From NCBI RefSeq assembly GCF_000276665.1, contig NW_004955502.1, positions 3,613,247 to 3,677,246 on the forward strand: a stretch of DNA of 64,000 bases, read 5' to 3'. The position numbers and the translations under genes are program-made. Position 1 is the stretch's first letter; each line of letters opens with the position of its first letter. This document shows positions 44,481-55,804 of this stretch, in pieces. Under the pieces are notes generated by a model. That model was not told the origin of the DNA. It searched no databases and was given only the letters and a program-made list of their open reading frames with translations. Source of the DNA: Chinchilla lanigera (lineage: Eukaryota; Chordata; Mammalia; Rodentia; Chinchillidae).

Positions 44481-45472
44481 TTTGCCAAAGGTGATGAGTA
44501 GGGTAGTGTTGGAGAAAGTTGCCACAAGCTAGGTGCTTATATCTTCATGGAATGAAAGGAAGAGGACCAGAGATGTAGAAGAACCAATAAAGAGGGGTAA
44601 AAATAGAATGTGAATACCTGCACTTCAGAAAAACTGAGGGGTTTCAGGGATGAGGGACAGGTGCAGATGGAAATGATACTGAGGACCAGAAAGCTGACCT
44701 CATTTTCCTCCAGGCCCGTGGAGTGTGAGGTGTGAGGGATAAAGCAGCCACTCTGTGACCAGAGCACACGGAAAGCTATAGCTTCAGAAGAAGCCCGAGT
44801 CTCTCTGAGTAGCAGAAGGTGAAGGGAATTTTCCTGAAAAGAAGTTGAAGATGTAGGAGTTTCTCTACACTTAGGGTGAGTTTGTATCTGACCCTTTATT
44901 CCAGAAATCATCATGGAGCCAGGGAATAGAACATGATTGGGCCAGTGTAGGGGTTGTACAGAACCATCAGGCTGAGATTCTGATTTTGATCAGAATGATC
45001 ATCTCAGTCACCAGGGTACACAGGCTCTGACCGGACAGCAGTGGCTGGTTGGAAAGGACGATCCTTCCATGAGAACGCAGGGTTCTCTGAGGCCCTGACA
45101 GTGTCTCAGTCCTGCTTGTGGTAGGGTGGAGCCTATGGAAGGCAGCACAAAGGAGACGTACTTGCACGAAGCACAAATATCTCTGAGCCCTGCTCATGCC
45201 TCTGCAAGAGGAGAGCCCTCTTGGCTGTATTCATCCCTATTTTTATGAGAGTATAATTCATGTGGATTGGTGGCTTTTTTTCTCTGTTTCCTATATTGTT
45301 GTATTCCTCCAGTCCCCCCACACCTGTATTTGTTTCCAACTCTGTCTGCAGGGCCTGAGGCAGGAGCATAAATGGAAACATCCAATTATCATGTCTGTAA
45401 GCCAATGAAAATTGTAACTCAAACTACGACATCAAGTGTGTTCTATCCTTCCACTTTGAAAAGGATGCTCTT
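44481..45472. other. no gene recognised
   Basis: Unique-looking DNA. A 125-residue minus frame (44537-44914) and overlapping 90- and 63-residue minus frames (45133-45405) have no domain, promoter or splice support. Confidence 0.4.
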
Positions 45473-45612
45473 TTTTTGAGACAGCCTCTCACTATGTAGT
45501 ACAGGATCCCTTGAACTCACTTAGTAGCCCAGGCTGGCCTCAAACTCAGGGCGAGCCTCCGCCCTCAGCCTCCCGAGTGCTGGGACTACAGGCATGGGCC
45601 ATTATGCCTACC
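45473..45612 (-). mobile_element. B1 SINE, antisense
   Basis: The plus strand reads tttttttgagacagcctctc, agcccaggctggcctcaaac, cccgagtgctgggactacag and attatgcctacc. Flanks gatgctcttt and tatgctttct may be an imperfect target duplication. Confidence 0.9.
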
Positions 45613-48600
45613 TACAACTATGCTTTCTTAAAAACTTGGAAAGTCAGGCTCAAATCTAGGATTATCAGACCCTTGACAGGGGAGGGAGCTGGGGACTTGC
45701 CTTTCAGTTCAGATGTGAAGACCTACGTGCTTTCAGGATCGTGTCCCCGACTCAGGCGTTCCTGGGTCCCCGATATACAATCTCTCTTGTTCAGCCTCTC
45801 TGGAGACCGCATGGCCATTCTTTTGCTTGCAGTGAGGTCAGACCCCAGACTACTCCACATCAGGACATCCATCTACTCTTCCTCTGTTTATCTGATTCTG
45901 ATTCAGTCTTACCAGAACTGCACTCAATACATCTAACTCCTTTTGCTTTGATTTGGCTTTTCTGTGGCACACCCGTCTCCCCTCCTTGAGCTTTCTCAGG
46001 TTTGCGCATCTGCTTTCCAGCTTCCAAAATCTTTTTGCCTCCATCTCTTCTCGGACTCTTTGTGCTAGTGAGTTTATGCTTAAAGAAAAAAAAAATTCCC
46101 ATCATTTGGTGAGATTTTGGAATATGAATAAATGTTTCCTTAATTGTGTTTATTTATGTTTCTCTCTCCACTGGTAGTGATGACTGCAGTGAGCTACTGC
46201 ATTTGTTATCTGTATGATGAAACTTGAGGTCTTTATATTTGAACACCGCAAACAACTGCCTTGGTTTTCTGACTGAATTGTTAGTTATTTAAGCACAATA
46301 GCTTACTCAGGAAGTATGGTGGATATTCATATGATGTACCTGCCCAGAATAGTCTACCACTGTTTTGGTAGTGGGTCTCCTCTTGCATTGGACTGTGCAT
46401 GCTCTAAGAGGTTTGGTTGGGCCTGGTCTGACCTGCTTGGAGGAGATGCACACAGCCCGGCCTGTTCCATCAGCAGGCTTCACACTCTGGCCATAGTGAT
46501 TGGTTTAGAGATAAATGCAAGATCCAAGTAAGTCCGGTGGAGCACAGCCCAGGACTTAGGTTGGAATCTTTAGGAAGAGGTGCTTTGTCTCACTGTGGTC
46601 ACTGACCTGGCAGCTGTAAGACCACTCTAGCCTATGTAGCCAAATGCCTGTGTGAGAATGAAAGAAGGGAAAGAGGCCTGGGGAAGAAAAGGAGAGTAAA
46701 TTCCCCCACATCATTGATTCTGCTCATTCTCTTCAGTATAAATATAATGCCACTGTGCCTTCAGAAATAAATAAATCTAAATTGTTAATGTGCATTGGCA
46801 CTTTTTACATGTGAATAAAATTAGAAAGCATGATACTAGAGGTACAAATGTTTGATAAATTCCTTTCAGAGTGTTTGAGGATGATTTCATCTACCATCAT
46901 TGGCTCACAGGGGAGTTTCAAAGGATAAGAAAAGTGAACAATACATGACTTCACCAGATGTTAGTAAAAGAATAATTTTAGACACTAAGTGTCTCTGGTG
47001 CACTTCTAATGTTTCAGTATATACAAATTAGATTTTATATGGGGCCTCCCATAATGCAGCCAACAACAGGGTGAAATTGAACTTTAATTTAAAGCAGAAC
47101 TGGAGGAAAGCTGAGATTAAGAGGCACAATGTCTAGTTCCAACAACAACAAAAAAATTTAAACCATGGCTTTAAACAAAATCATGAATAGATTAACAGGA
47201 AGAAATCCATTTCAAAAAACTTTATAATGATTCAGTTATGAGAAAAATTGTTATGCACAATGTTTAATTGCCCAGAAGAAAGCAGTTAATAGAGAAATGA
47301 TGCTAGATTGAAAAGCACAGCTGATACAAAATACTATCAGAACAAGCATCATTTGACATTTTTCTGTGTTTCTAAGTTACTTTTGAACTACATTTTATGC
47401 AGTCTTTGATTGAATCAGCTTGAAATCATAATTCAAAAGATATGTGAGAAATGTTCATTATTTCTTATATCAGGAATCTAGACAGAATTAATCTTATTAG
47501 GTATGTGAAGACAGAGGGCATGGACTTCATTGTTATAGAGCCTAGATTTTAATAGATTCTAGATATTTAATTATATATATTTAATATTACATGAATTCTG
47601 TATTTTTTATATTTATAAATACATAGATTTATTATATTATATTTATTATTTTCTAATATATATTTAAGGTAGAGTACCTTTCAATATTTCTTTTTGTATG
47701 AAGTGTACTGAAGCTTTTAAAATTACCATCACTTGATAAAAGTACTACTGTCAATTGGTATTTGGGGAAAAAAATCAAGGGAGAATTTAATTCATTTGGT
47801 CAAAACAGCACACTCAGAGCCAGGGGCAGACTCTATTTTGAGCCATATAACGTTAGTAACCACAATAATGTTCCTTTGATGGTTAACTTTGTGGTTTCAG
47901 CATTTAAAAGCAATACTCTAGTCATGAATAACTGTAGTGTGCTTTTCAGTTTTGTGCTGGATTGAAAGATAACATAAAGGCAGTTCTTCAGACTTTTAAG
48001 CACTGATCTTTTCCAATGCACTATCGGAGAACTCAGCGGATGGGCTGCACTTGTCTTTCACATAGAGGGTTCCACTGCACTGACACTAGGTGCAGTGCTC
48101 TTACCTCACCGTAGGGACCTGGCGCCAGTGGCCCTGGAGTGACTTGCCAGTGCGGGTACTTCATGACTTTCTGTAGTCCTCATAGCTGATATTGTGTGAC
48201 TTCCCAGGACCAGCTAGTTTGTGGCAGATGCAGGATTTGTTCCCAGACAGGTCATTGCTTTACTGCTCATCCTTTAATGTAATTTCTGGCATATAGAGAC
48301 TATGTCTGCACCAGAAATTGTTCTAATCACTGACATGTTTTAAGGTATTAGTTCTTACTACACCCTTCTGTAGCTGGCAGAGGCTATGCCTCTAGTTTTA
48401 CATAATAATCACAAACTGTTAAGAACAAGCCAGGAAGCATCTTCATTGCCTTTCTCAATGTGCTTGCTTCCTCTGTCAGATTATCCAGGGGGGCAGTTTT
48501 GCACTAGTCTCAGGAGTAGGAACAGCCGAGCCATTATTCTACTGAGCCACCAGTGTGGTTCACTTAAGGACCTTCAGTTCTGTTGTAACTTGTTATTTTC

Positions 48601-49439
48601 TCTTTTAGTTGACACTTCCGAAAGCAGTGTGTTAGCCTGGCAGCCTATCACTGATGAAGAGTAGACTCCATGGCTTTCTTATTTGAATGAACTTCGGTCC
48701 TACACCTGTTTTTTCCTTCTCTTAATAGCAGAGTGGCCATGAAATCTAAAGGCATACATAACGTTATTTTATCATGTAAAATAATATAACATTTTATTTT
48801 ATCATGTAATATATTGTGTAGGTACTTCTGGACTTGTATATTATTTCTTCCTGAATTTGTGTTATTTTTCCAGGCTAATAGGCAGATACTTGTGCAGTAG
48901 GCAGTTAGAACATAAAAAAAGTAGGGCAGTTTCACAATAGCTGCTCAAAAACCTTAAAAATATATGTCCCTTTCACCTGAAAATGTTATGTCCATGAATC
49001 TATTGAAAAACAAGAAGATTTCTGCTCTAGGATGTTAATCATGGAATTATCTACCCAACAAAGTAAGTAGTATTTAATGATGAGTAACAGGAAATTGATT
49101 ACATAAATTGATATATATAAAATACAAACCTTTAAATATACACTGTAAAATATTCATTAATATATGAAAATATCTAAGACTTGCCAACCTCATTCAGTTG
49201 ATAAATGCTTATTGCTGTAGACAGGACTCATTTTCTTTTCTTAGTAAATATATTTGACAGATGAAATGGGCTATAATGTGACACAGTGGAAATAAGGATT
49301 AATGTTAAAATTTTCAACACCATTTTTCAGAAGTAATTCATCATTTCATGTTTACTTATTTAGTTATTCATGTACTTACTAAGTTTCCCCATGATCTTAA
49401 AACACTGAATGTGATCTTAAAATTCTGAATGAATCCCTT
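45613..49439. other. no gene recognised
   Basis: Nearly 4 kb without a secure repeat or gene. It includes an extremely AT-rich patch at about 47560-47670 and a possible degraded MIR near 48230-48390. The 141-residue frame at 45511-45936 starts inside the B1, so it is not a gene. Confidence 0.45.
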
Positions 49440-49905
49440 TGTCATGCTTCCCAACAAGGTGAGTCCTGGCTCCCTCTCCCGGTGAATGTGGGCTGTTCCT
49501 AATGAGTGCAGTATGGTCGCAGGGGTTCTGAGCATGTCTGGGGCCATCTGAAGGGCTGGTGTGGTTTTCTCTCTCTCTCATTCTCCTCTCTCCTTTAGGA
49601 CACAGTCTTTGGGATTGTGTCATCTTAGTTGTACTGAAGCTTCCATGCTAGAGACACCAGGATGAGGGGTACGCATAGAACAACAGGTAACCAAAAAGGC
49701 TCAGTTGTTCCCATTCCAGCTATTTGATGGTCCCAGCCCAGCCATCAGGCACACAAACCAGGGAAGCTTCAGACAATGCAAGCCTCCAGCTGAGGCTATA
49801 TGGAACAAACATGAGCTGTTCCCACCAAACCTGCTCAGTGTGCAGATCTGTGAGTAAAATAATGTTTAAAGCCACTAAATTTTACCGGAGGTGGGGTGGG
49901 GTGGA
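49440..49905 (+). repeat. MLT1-like LTR, ancient
   Basis: The order of blocks matches an old mammalian MaLR LTR: caacaaggtgagtcctggct, ttctctctctctcattctcc, ccagcccagccatcaggcac, agatctgtgagtaaaataat and aaagccactaaattttacc. The last two are the usual polyadenylation region and LTR end. Highly diverged. Confidence 0.55.
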
Positions 49906-49950
49906 TTGTACACAGGGCTTTCGTGAGGAGCTACATCCTAAACCCTTTTT

Positions 49951-50072
49951 TATTTTGAGACAGGGTCTTGCTACATCCCTAAGTGGCCCAGGCTTGGTTG
50001 GAACTTGCAATACTTTCACCTCAACCTCCCAGTCTTGGGATTACTGGCATGTGCCACCACGCTCAGCTTGAA
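49951..50072 (-). mobile_element. B1 SINE, antisense, shortened
   Basis: The plus strand reads tattttgagacagggtcttg, ggcccaggcttggttggaac, cagtcttgggattactggca and tgtgccaccacgctcagc. Shorter than the other B1 copies; no clear target duplication. Confidence 0.87.
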
Positions 50073-51722
50073 GAAGTTTGAGATGGTTTCTTATGCTGAC
50101 TTTGATAACTGGAATAAAAACTTACCCGATAGGCAGGTTACAAACATATGTGTAATTCTCATTCTCTCTCTCATTCCCTCCCTCCCTCCCTGCTTTCCTC
50201 TTGCCCTTTCTTGCTCTTTCTCATTTTATTTTTATTTCTGTTTCTGCATCATGAAAATACCTTAAAGTACATAAAACAAAAACATGTTGGTAGAGCCATC
50301 TTTGAAAGGTAGAGTTATGGGAAGTTTGTGGGTATTCTTTGTGCTTCTCTATGATATATGGATTATCTGTAATTCATGATATATTCAGTACCTCTCTCCT
50401 TAGAGGACAGATAAATAAATGAATAAACAGTGAAAGAGGAATCACTTCTGAGAAAGGTCATAAAACCTTTCAACAGTAATCACCTGTTTGCACAGTCACA
50501 GGTCATAGCCCATCTCATTCTTGACATACACCGCTAAAGAAAACATGAACCATGTACATGACAGTGTACTGAGCTCTCTGGTTTCACAGATGCTGCCTTA
50601 GAAAACGTGACCTGGAGGAGAGAACTGTCATTAAGCCTCTTTTCATCAATATTAGTTGTGCTTTAAGAAAAACAACTGAGCTTGAAACAGCAAGCAGAAA
50701 CATCGAAATGACACCCAGGGTTTGGGAGCAGATTTATTAACGTCAACAAGAACTGATTGGGATCATTAGCAGAATATCAGGCTCCAATTTCTGGTGGTTT
50801 AGGGCTTATATTGGATAAGCAAATGGGAAATACAGAGGCAAAGCGGCTTGTCAATTGGGGAATGGTTTATGCAATGTACATCGTAGTAACCAGCTATGCA
50901 TCGCATTGACCAGCTATTCTAAGAGACTGGAGCAACTGGATCTGGAGCAGAAACTATTACCTGGATAACTAACAAACTGAAGTAAACTGGCACCGGGGGT
51001 GTGTGCATTTTCTGCTACGGGCCATCTCGAATTCTGGCTGTTTATCATCATATTCTTTATCTTTCATATAAAGAGTTACAGAAAAGAGATGTCCACAAAT
51101 CTCAGAAGAATGTGTCATCCATGCCAGCATAAGCTGGCCTTAGTCTAAACTGTGTTCCCCATAATCCAGTGCCAGAATATTGCTGGTAAAATTTTTATGA
51201 GTCTTACGGGCTTATGAAAAAAGTATAGCTTCTTGGCAGTATGTGCTGTGATTACGTACAGCGGTTGGTTGATGACGCCATTTGCTTTATATTTGTACAG
51301 CATATAAAGAAGTCAAACGAGTTGGGGATGCTACTCCTAGTAAAAAATAACATTTTCATCGCCAGGGGAGGCTGTCTGGAACACAGATTTGGTGTGGAAA
51401 TTTAGGGCAGGTCGTATAGTAACCAGTGAAAGTGTGCTGCATATTATTACTGTGTCAGTATAAGGACAAAACACAGATAAACCAGAATATATAATTAATC
51501 TTTGCTTTCAGAATCCTGGAATATGTCCATTTTAGTAATATTTGAGGCAACACTGAGCTAGTTTCCCAGCCCAGCTAAAAATAGTTTACTCTTGAGTTTG
51601 AAATCAAGCTGCAAAATGTCCTTAGGCTTGCTGATGATCTGTGTCCACACTTTTAGTGATTTTCCCTATTTCATTTCCTTATACAGTATTGTAAAAATGT
51701 CAGTGGTAGTGTGACATCAAAT
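50073..51722. other. no gene recognised; pyrimidine tract 50155-50225
   Basis: The stretch holds a C/T-rich run (ctctctctcattccctccctcc and on) and mostly unassigned DNA. Positions 50700-51070 have a texture reminiscent of a retroviral LTR but no definable ends, so it is not called. Confidence 0.4.
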
Positions 51723-51940
51723 GCCCAGAGTAATGACGACATTTACTTTCATGTATTTAGTGATTACCTTGTGTCAGGCACTGGGTGTTTTGTATATATT
51801 AAACCCTTTACTTAACCCTCATGATGACTTTGTAAGGTAGACACTTCCACTATTCTCATTTTACAGATTAGAAAACTCACAAAAAGAGTGTAGTAAGATC
51901 ATCCAGCTAGAACCTGACAGAGCCAGCATTACAAAGATAG
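51723..51940 (-). mobile_element. MIR SINE, antisense
   Basis: Antisense MIR: accttgtgtcaggcactggg, acttaaccctcatgatgact, gtaaggtagacacttccact, cattttacagattagaaaac, and a degraded core with agatcatccagctag. Confidence 0.75.
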
Positions 51941-52022
51941 AAAAAACAAATACATGGTCACTTTTTGAGTATTTTGTGTTAAACATTTTATGCAAATTTA
52001 GAAATTATGCAAAACTTGGAAA

Positions 52023-52440
52023 TAAGGTGTCTTAGTTATTGTTTCTTGTTCCTGAGACAAAATACCCAACACTCAAAATTAAAGGGGAAAAGGTTTATTT
52101 AGCTCACTGCTGTAGAGGTTTCAGTTTGTAGTTGGCAAGCTCTAAGGCAAGATGGCATGGCAGAAGGGCATTGCAGAGGTGAAACACTCCATGGCAAAGC
52201 CAGGTAAGTAGAAGACAGCAAAGCGGCAAGCAGTGACAGTAGCTGTCTTTCTGTCCCTTATATTCCATCCAGGCTGCCCTTAGAGCTACTTAGCTCTCTT
52301 AGTAGCACTCACACCCTTGGGACAACCTTAATTCCAGTGTCACATCCTTAATTCCAGCACCTCATATCTTATATCCAACCACCTCTGAAAAACCCCACCT
52401 ATAACTACACAAGGCTTTGGGGGGACCTCTAGACATAAGG
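52023..52440 (-). mobile_element. solo MaLR-type LTR, antisense, perfect target duplication
   Basis: The LTR (52028-52435) reads tgtcttagttattgtttctt on the plus strand and ends cctctagaca. The flanks taagg (52023-52027 and 52436-52440) are identical, a perfect 5-bp duplication. Its coding-strand 5' end is TGTCTAGAGG, about a dozen bases inside the tgttatggtttg start used by sibling copies. Confidence 0.9.
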
Positions 52441-53289
52441 CAAAATAATGATAGCATATCTTTTTATGATTATTATCCAACAGGTCCACCCAAGAGTTAT
52501 CTAATTCTCTAGGAATGTATCTTTGTTTGACTCTATTTACTATTGAGTCAGGCCTAGATTCTATGAAATTGCAGACTAACTTGTAGCAGAAAATACATTT
52601 CAAGTAATTTTGAATGGTAGAGATAAAAATAGTTTCTATATAGGAGATAATAATAAGTTAAGGTTTATTACCTTAAAGGACATTAGTCACATTTGTAAGT
52701 AATTTACAATTTATTCCAGCATTTTCTTTTCTTTATTATGTGTATCACTCTCTCCCATACTCATCTGAACCAGCATTGTCATCAAGCTGGTTTCCTCATT
52801 CATTAAGTAACTATCTGATGTTGATTGTAGACTTGGATGGTACGCACAAGCTTTTAATAAATTCATAAGTAATTTTACACTCAACACTGCTTAAAATTTC
52901 AAAGACCTGCATTTTAGTTCTTCATTTATTGCATAAATTTCTGCTCACTCCTGGGTTTAAGTTTTCCCAATTTATTAAAACAAGAGTGATGATATTTGTC
53001 CTGGAAATAATAGATGATTTCAGCAATAATTTCATGATGCTAACCAGTCTTCTATGAAAATTGGTGGTGACAAGCCCCAGAAACTCTCTAAGAGGGAGTA
53101 ATTGGTGGTCAAATTTGGATTATACCTAGAAGTAATGATTGAACTGCTGGGTTTAAGAAAAAGAATTATCCAGGAGTAATGCAAGAGATAGTTTTATAGG
53201 CTTCCACTGGAGTGATTCACAGAATATTTGCTGGCAGAGGAAAAAATCAACAGACTTAGATGTAAATTAATAGAAATCACATAATATGA
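52441..53289. other. no gene recognised
   Basis: AT-rich unique DNA. Confidence 0.4.
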
Positions 53290-54094
53290 CAAACAGGGAA
53301 AAATAAGGAAAGTAGACAAAGTCAAAAAATATAGGTGAGCATTAAGCTGATGTCAAATGGAAATGTGAGGAGAGGAGAGAAAAAGGTGAAACAATAGTCA
53401 AAGCAATAAAGGCTAAAAATCTCCCAAATTTGATAAAAAATATCAATCAATCTACTTTCAAGAAACCAAGTGAACTCCAAGAATGAATAAAACAAAGAGA
53501 TACACACTCAAATACATCATAATGAAACAGAGAAAGGTAAAATCTGAGGAACAGTAGGGGAATAATGTCCACCAATTTAAGTACTTCCCAACAAGGTTAG
53601 CAGCTGACTTTATGTCAGAAACAATGGATTCCAGAAGACAACGGACTGACATATTCAATGTGCTTTAAAAATTCATAAAACTATCTTTCAAACATGAAAA
53701 CAAAAGGTTGCCTAGTTAAGCAAAAACTGAGACAATTCCTTTAGAGTAGACCTGCTTTGAAAGACATACTAAAGGAAGTTTTGAGACTGAAAGAAAATTA
53801 GAGTCAGCTGAATCGTGATAAAACAAGGAGTCCTGGTAAATATAATTATACAGATGTGTATAAAAATATATAAAATTATATACTTCTTTCAAAACAATAC
53901 AAAATAATATCTGTAAAATTATATTTTGGGCTTATAACATAAAGATATGTAATATATTTTGTGATATATTTGACAAAAGGAGGGGAGGGAATTAAACTGT
54001 ATTAGAGTAAAGAAGTAAACTCTATAGGATCTGAAAAAAGAAGAAAATAGGAACTTATAAATTAGAAGGTTAATGTAAAAACTCTATGAAATAA

Positions 54095-54117
54095 AATAAT
54101 AATAATAATAATAATAA
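54095..54117. repeat. (AAT)n microsatellite
   Basis: About seven AAT units. They lie between two copies of aaaactctatgaa (around 54078 and 54121), so the microsatellite may have grown at a small duplication. Confidence 0.9.
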
Positions 54118-54323
54118 AATAAAAACTCTATGAACACACTTTTCATTCTTTTTTTAGCTTATTTAAAAGACAAAATGTTAAATAAAACTGTACATATAGT
54201 ACCATATTCCTGTGTTTGCAACATATATAGTTTTATTGTGTTTGATAGAAATAGCACAAAAACCAAAGGAAGTGCGAATGAAGCCGTACTGAGACAAATA
54301 TGTCTTATAATAGTTGAGTCAGT

Positions 54324-54978
54324 AGTATCTGAAATAAATTCTTTATTTTATTTTATTTTTAGAGATAAAAGAACAAAAACATATTAACAAACACACAGAC
54401 ATAAATGAAACAACAAAAAACAATAAAAACAATACAGAATTTCAGACAGGGTGAAAAGAAATTAACAATGGTTATTGTATTACATACTGTTATCTTCATA
54501 TTGGTTACTCAGATAAACAAATACAGACATGCGAGAATGATCAAGCAAATATCAACTGTTCCTTTCAAGAAAGTAATAGAAATTAATAGTACAATTATCC
54601 TGGCCATTATATATATATATATATATATATTCCCCTTTCTTTATTTTCTCCTTTCTCTCATCGCAGTTGTTCTTTCCTGTTGAAAAGTTTCTTTCCCTTC
54701 CTCACTATCTTTTGTACCTTGTAGATTCTTTGATTTCATTTACTCTTTCAGGTTCTTACGCTAGGGAATTAATATGATGTTTATACATGTGAGTCTTATT
54801 TATTCCACTTACGAGTATGGTCTCTAGTGGTGACTATTTACCTATAAAAGCCTCGAGTTTATTGATTTGTGTATATTAAACCATCCCTGCATTCCTGGGA
54901 TGAATCCCACTTGGTTATGGTGTATGATTTTCTTGATGATTTGCTGCATTTTGTTTGCTAGTATCTGAAATAAATTCT
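54324..54978 (-). mobile_element. antisense L1 with internal deletion and perfect 19-bp target duplication
   Basis: Flanks agtatctgaaataaattct at 54324-54342 and 54960-54978 are identical. The body (54343-54959) begins with T-rich tail complement and the lineage L1 3' UTR, and reaches the ORF2 C-terminus (cctataaaagcctcgagttt, near 54860). It then jumps directly to antisense reverse-transcriptase sequence (gatttgtgtatattaaacca through tgatttgctgcattttgttt). More than 1 kb of ORF2 is missing at the junction. Confidence 0.93.
54604..54632. repeat. (AT)n run in L1 3' UTR
   Basis: Alternating AT at the same unstable 3' UTR position that carries (CA)n at 15151-15182 and AT-rich repeats at 22673-22712. 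Confidence 0.9.
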
Positions 54979-55195
54979 AATCAAATAAGATATATAGTGT
55001 ATCTTCTAAAGTGAAGGCAAATGACACCCAAAATCCAAAATTATAAACAAATTGAAACTATACACTAGAAAATGTCTACTTAATACAAAAGAGCACAGTA
55101 GAGGAAAAAAATGTCATGAGAGATATAGAAACTGAAAAGCAAAATGGGATAGAAGTACAACTACTTCAATAATAATATTAAGTGTGAGGGCCAGA

Positions 55196-55804
55196 TAGGA
55201 AATGAATAGATATTTCTCAGCTGAAGAAGTACAAACAAAAACTAAATGTATTAAAAAATATTCAACATCACTGGCCATTTAGGAAATGTAAATTAAAAAA
55301 TGGAAACAAAAATTTTGTAAATAACACTGAGACTCCATCTCACTCCAGAAAGAACAGCTATTTTCCAGAAATCAACCAATACCAAATGTTGGTGGGCTGT
55401 GGGGAGAAAGAAACACTTCTCCATTCTTGGTGGGAGTGTAAATCAGTACAACCAGTATGGACACCAGTATGGAGATTCCTCCAAAAACTAAAATTAGGGG
55501 CTCCATTTGACCACTGGATATCTTCCTTAAAAAATTAAAAGCATCATACCAAAGCAAATTATGAACACCCATGTTTATAGTAGAACAATTTGTATTAACT
55601 AAATTTTGGAAACAGCCAAAATGCCCACAAACAGATAAATAGATAAGGAAATTGTGGTCTTTATATACAGTGAACTCTGCCATAGAGAAGGATAAACTTG
55701 AGACATTTTTAGGTAAATGGATGTACCTTGAGACAATTTTAATAAAATAAATTGGACACACTTATTTAAATATCACATTGTTTCTCTGGTGTGAGAAAAT
55801 GAAA
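55196..55804 (+). mobile_element. L1 ORF2 C-terminal fragment, sense
   Basis: Sense L1: atatttctcagctgaagaag, attcaacatcactggccatt, ccatctcactccagaaagaa, ttggtgggctgtggggagaa, gttggtgggagtgtaa-type block, and the 3' end catcacattgtttctctggtgtg-like block. It stops where the next, 5'-inverted L1 begins, which probably inserted into its 3' end. Confidence 0.8.

Larger units (their letters stand above)
53290..55195 (+). mobile_element. old L1/HAL1-type LINE, sense, interrupted by younger L1
   Basis: Blocks such as aatctcccaaatttgataaa, aggttagcagctgactttat, acaatggattccagaagaca, cctgctttgaaagacatact and, after the insertion, aatgacacccaaaatccaaa follow ancient L1M/HAL1 sequence upstream of reverse transcriptase. 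The element is split by the antisense L1 at 54343-54959. No open frame remains. Confidence 0.6.

Noticed and set aside
45511..45936. 141-residue plus-strand frame
   Set aside because: It starts inside an antisense B1 SINE and continues into unique DNA without any domain.
50700..51070. Possible retroviral LTR
   Set aside because: Texture only; no TG/CA ends, polyadenylation signal or target duplication could be located.
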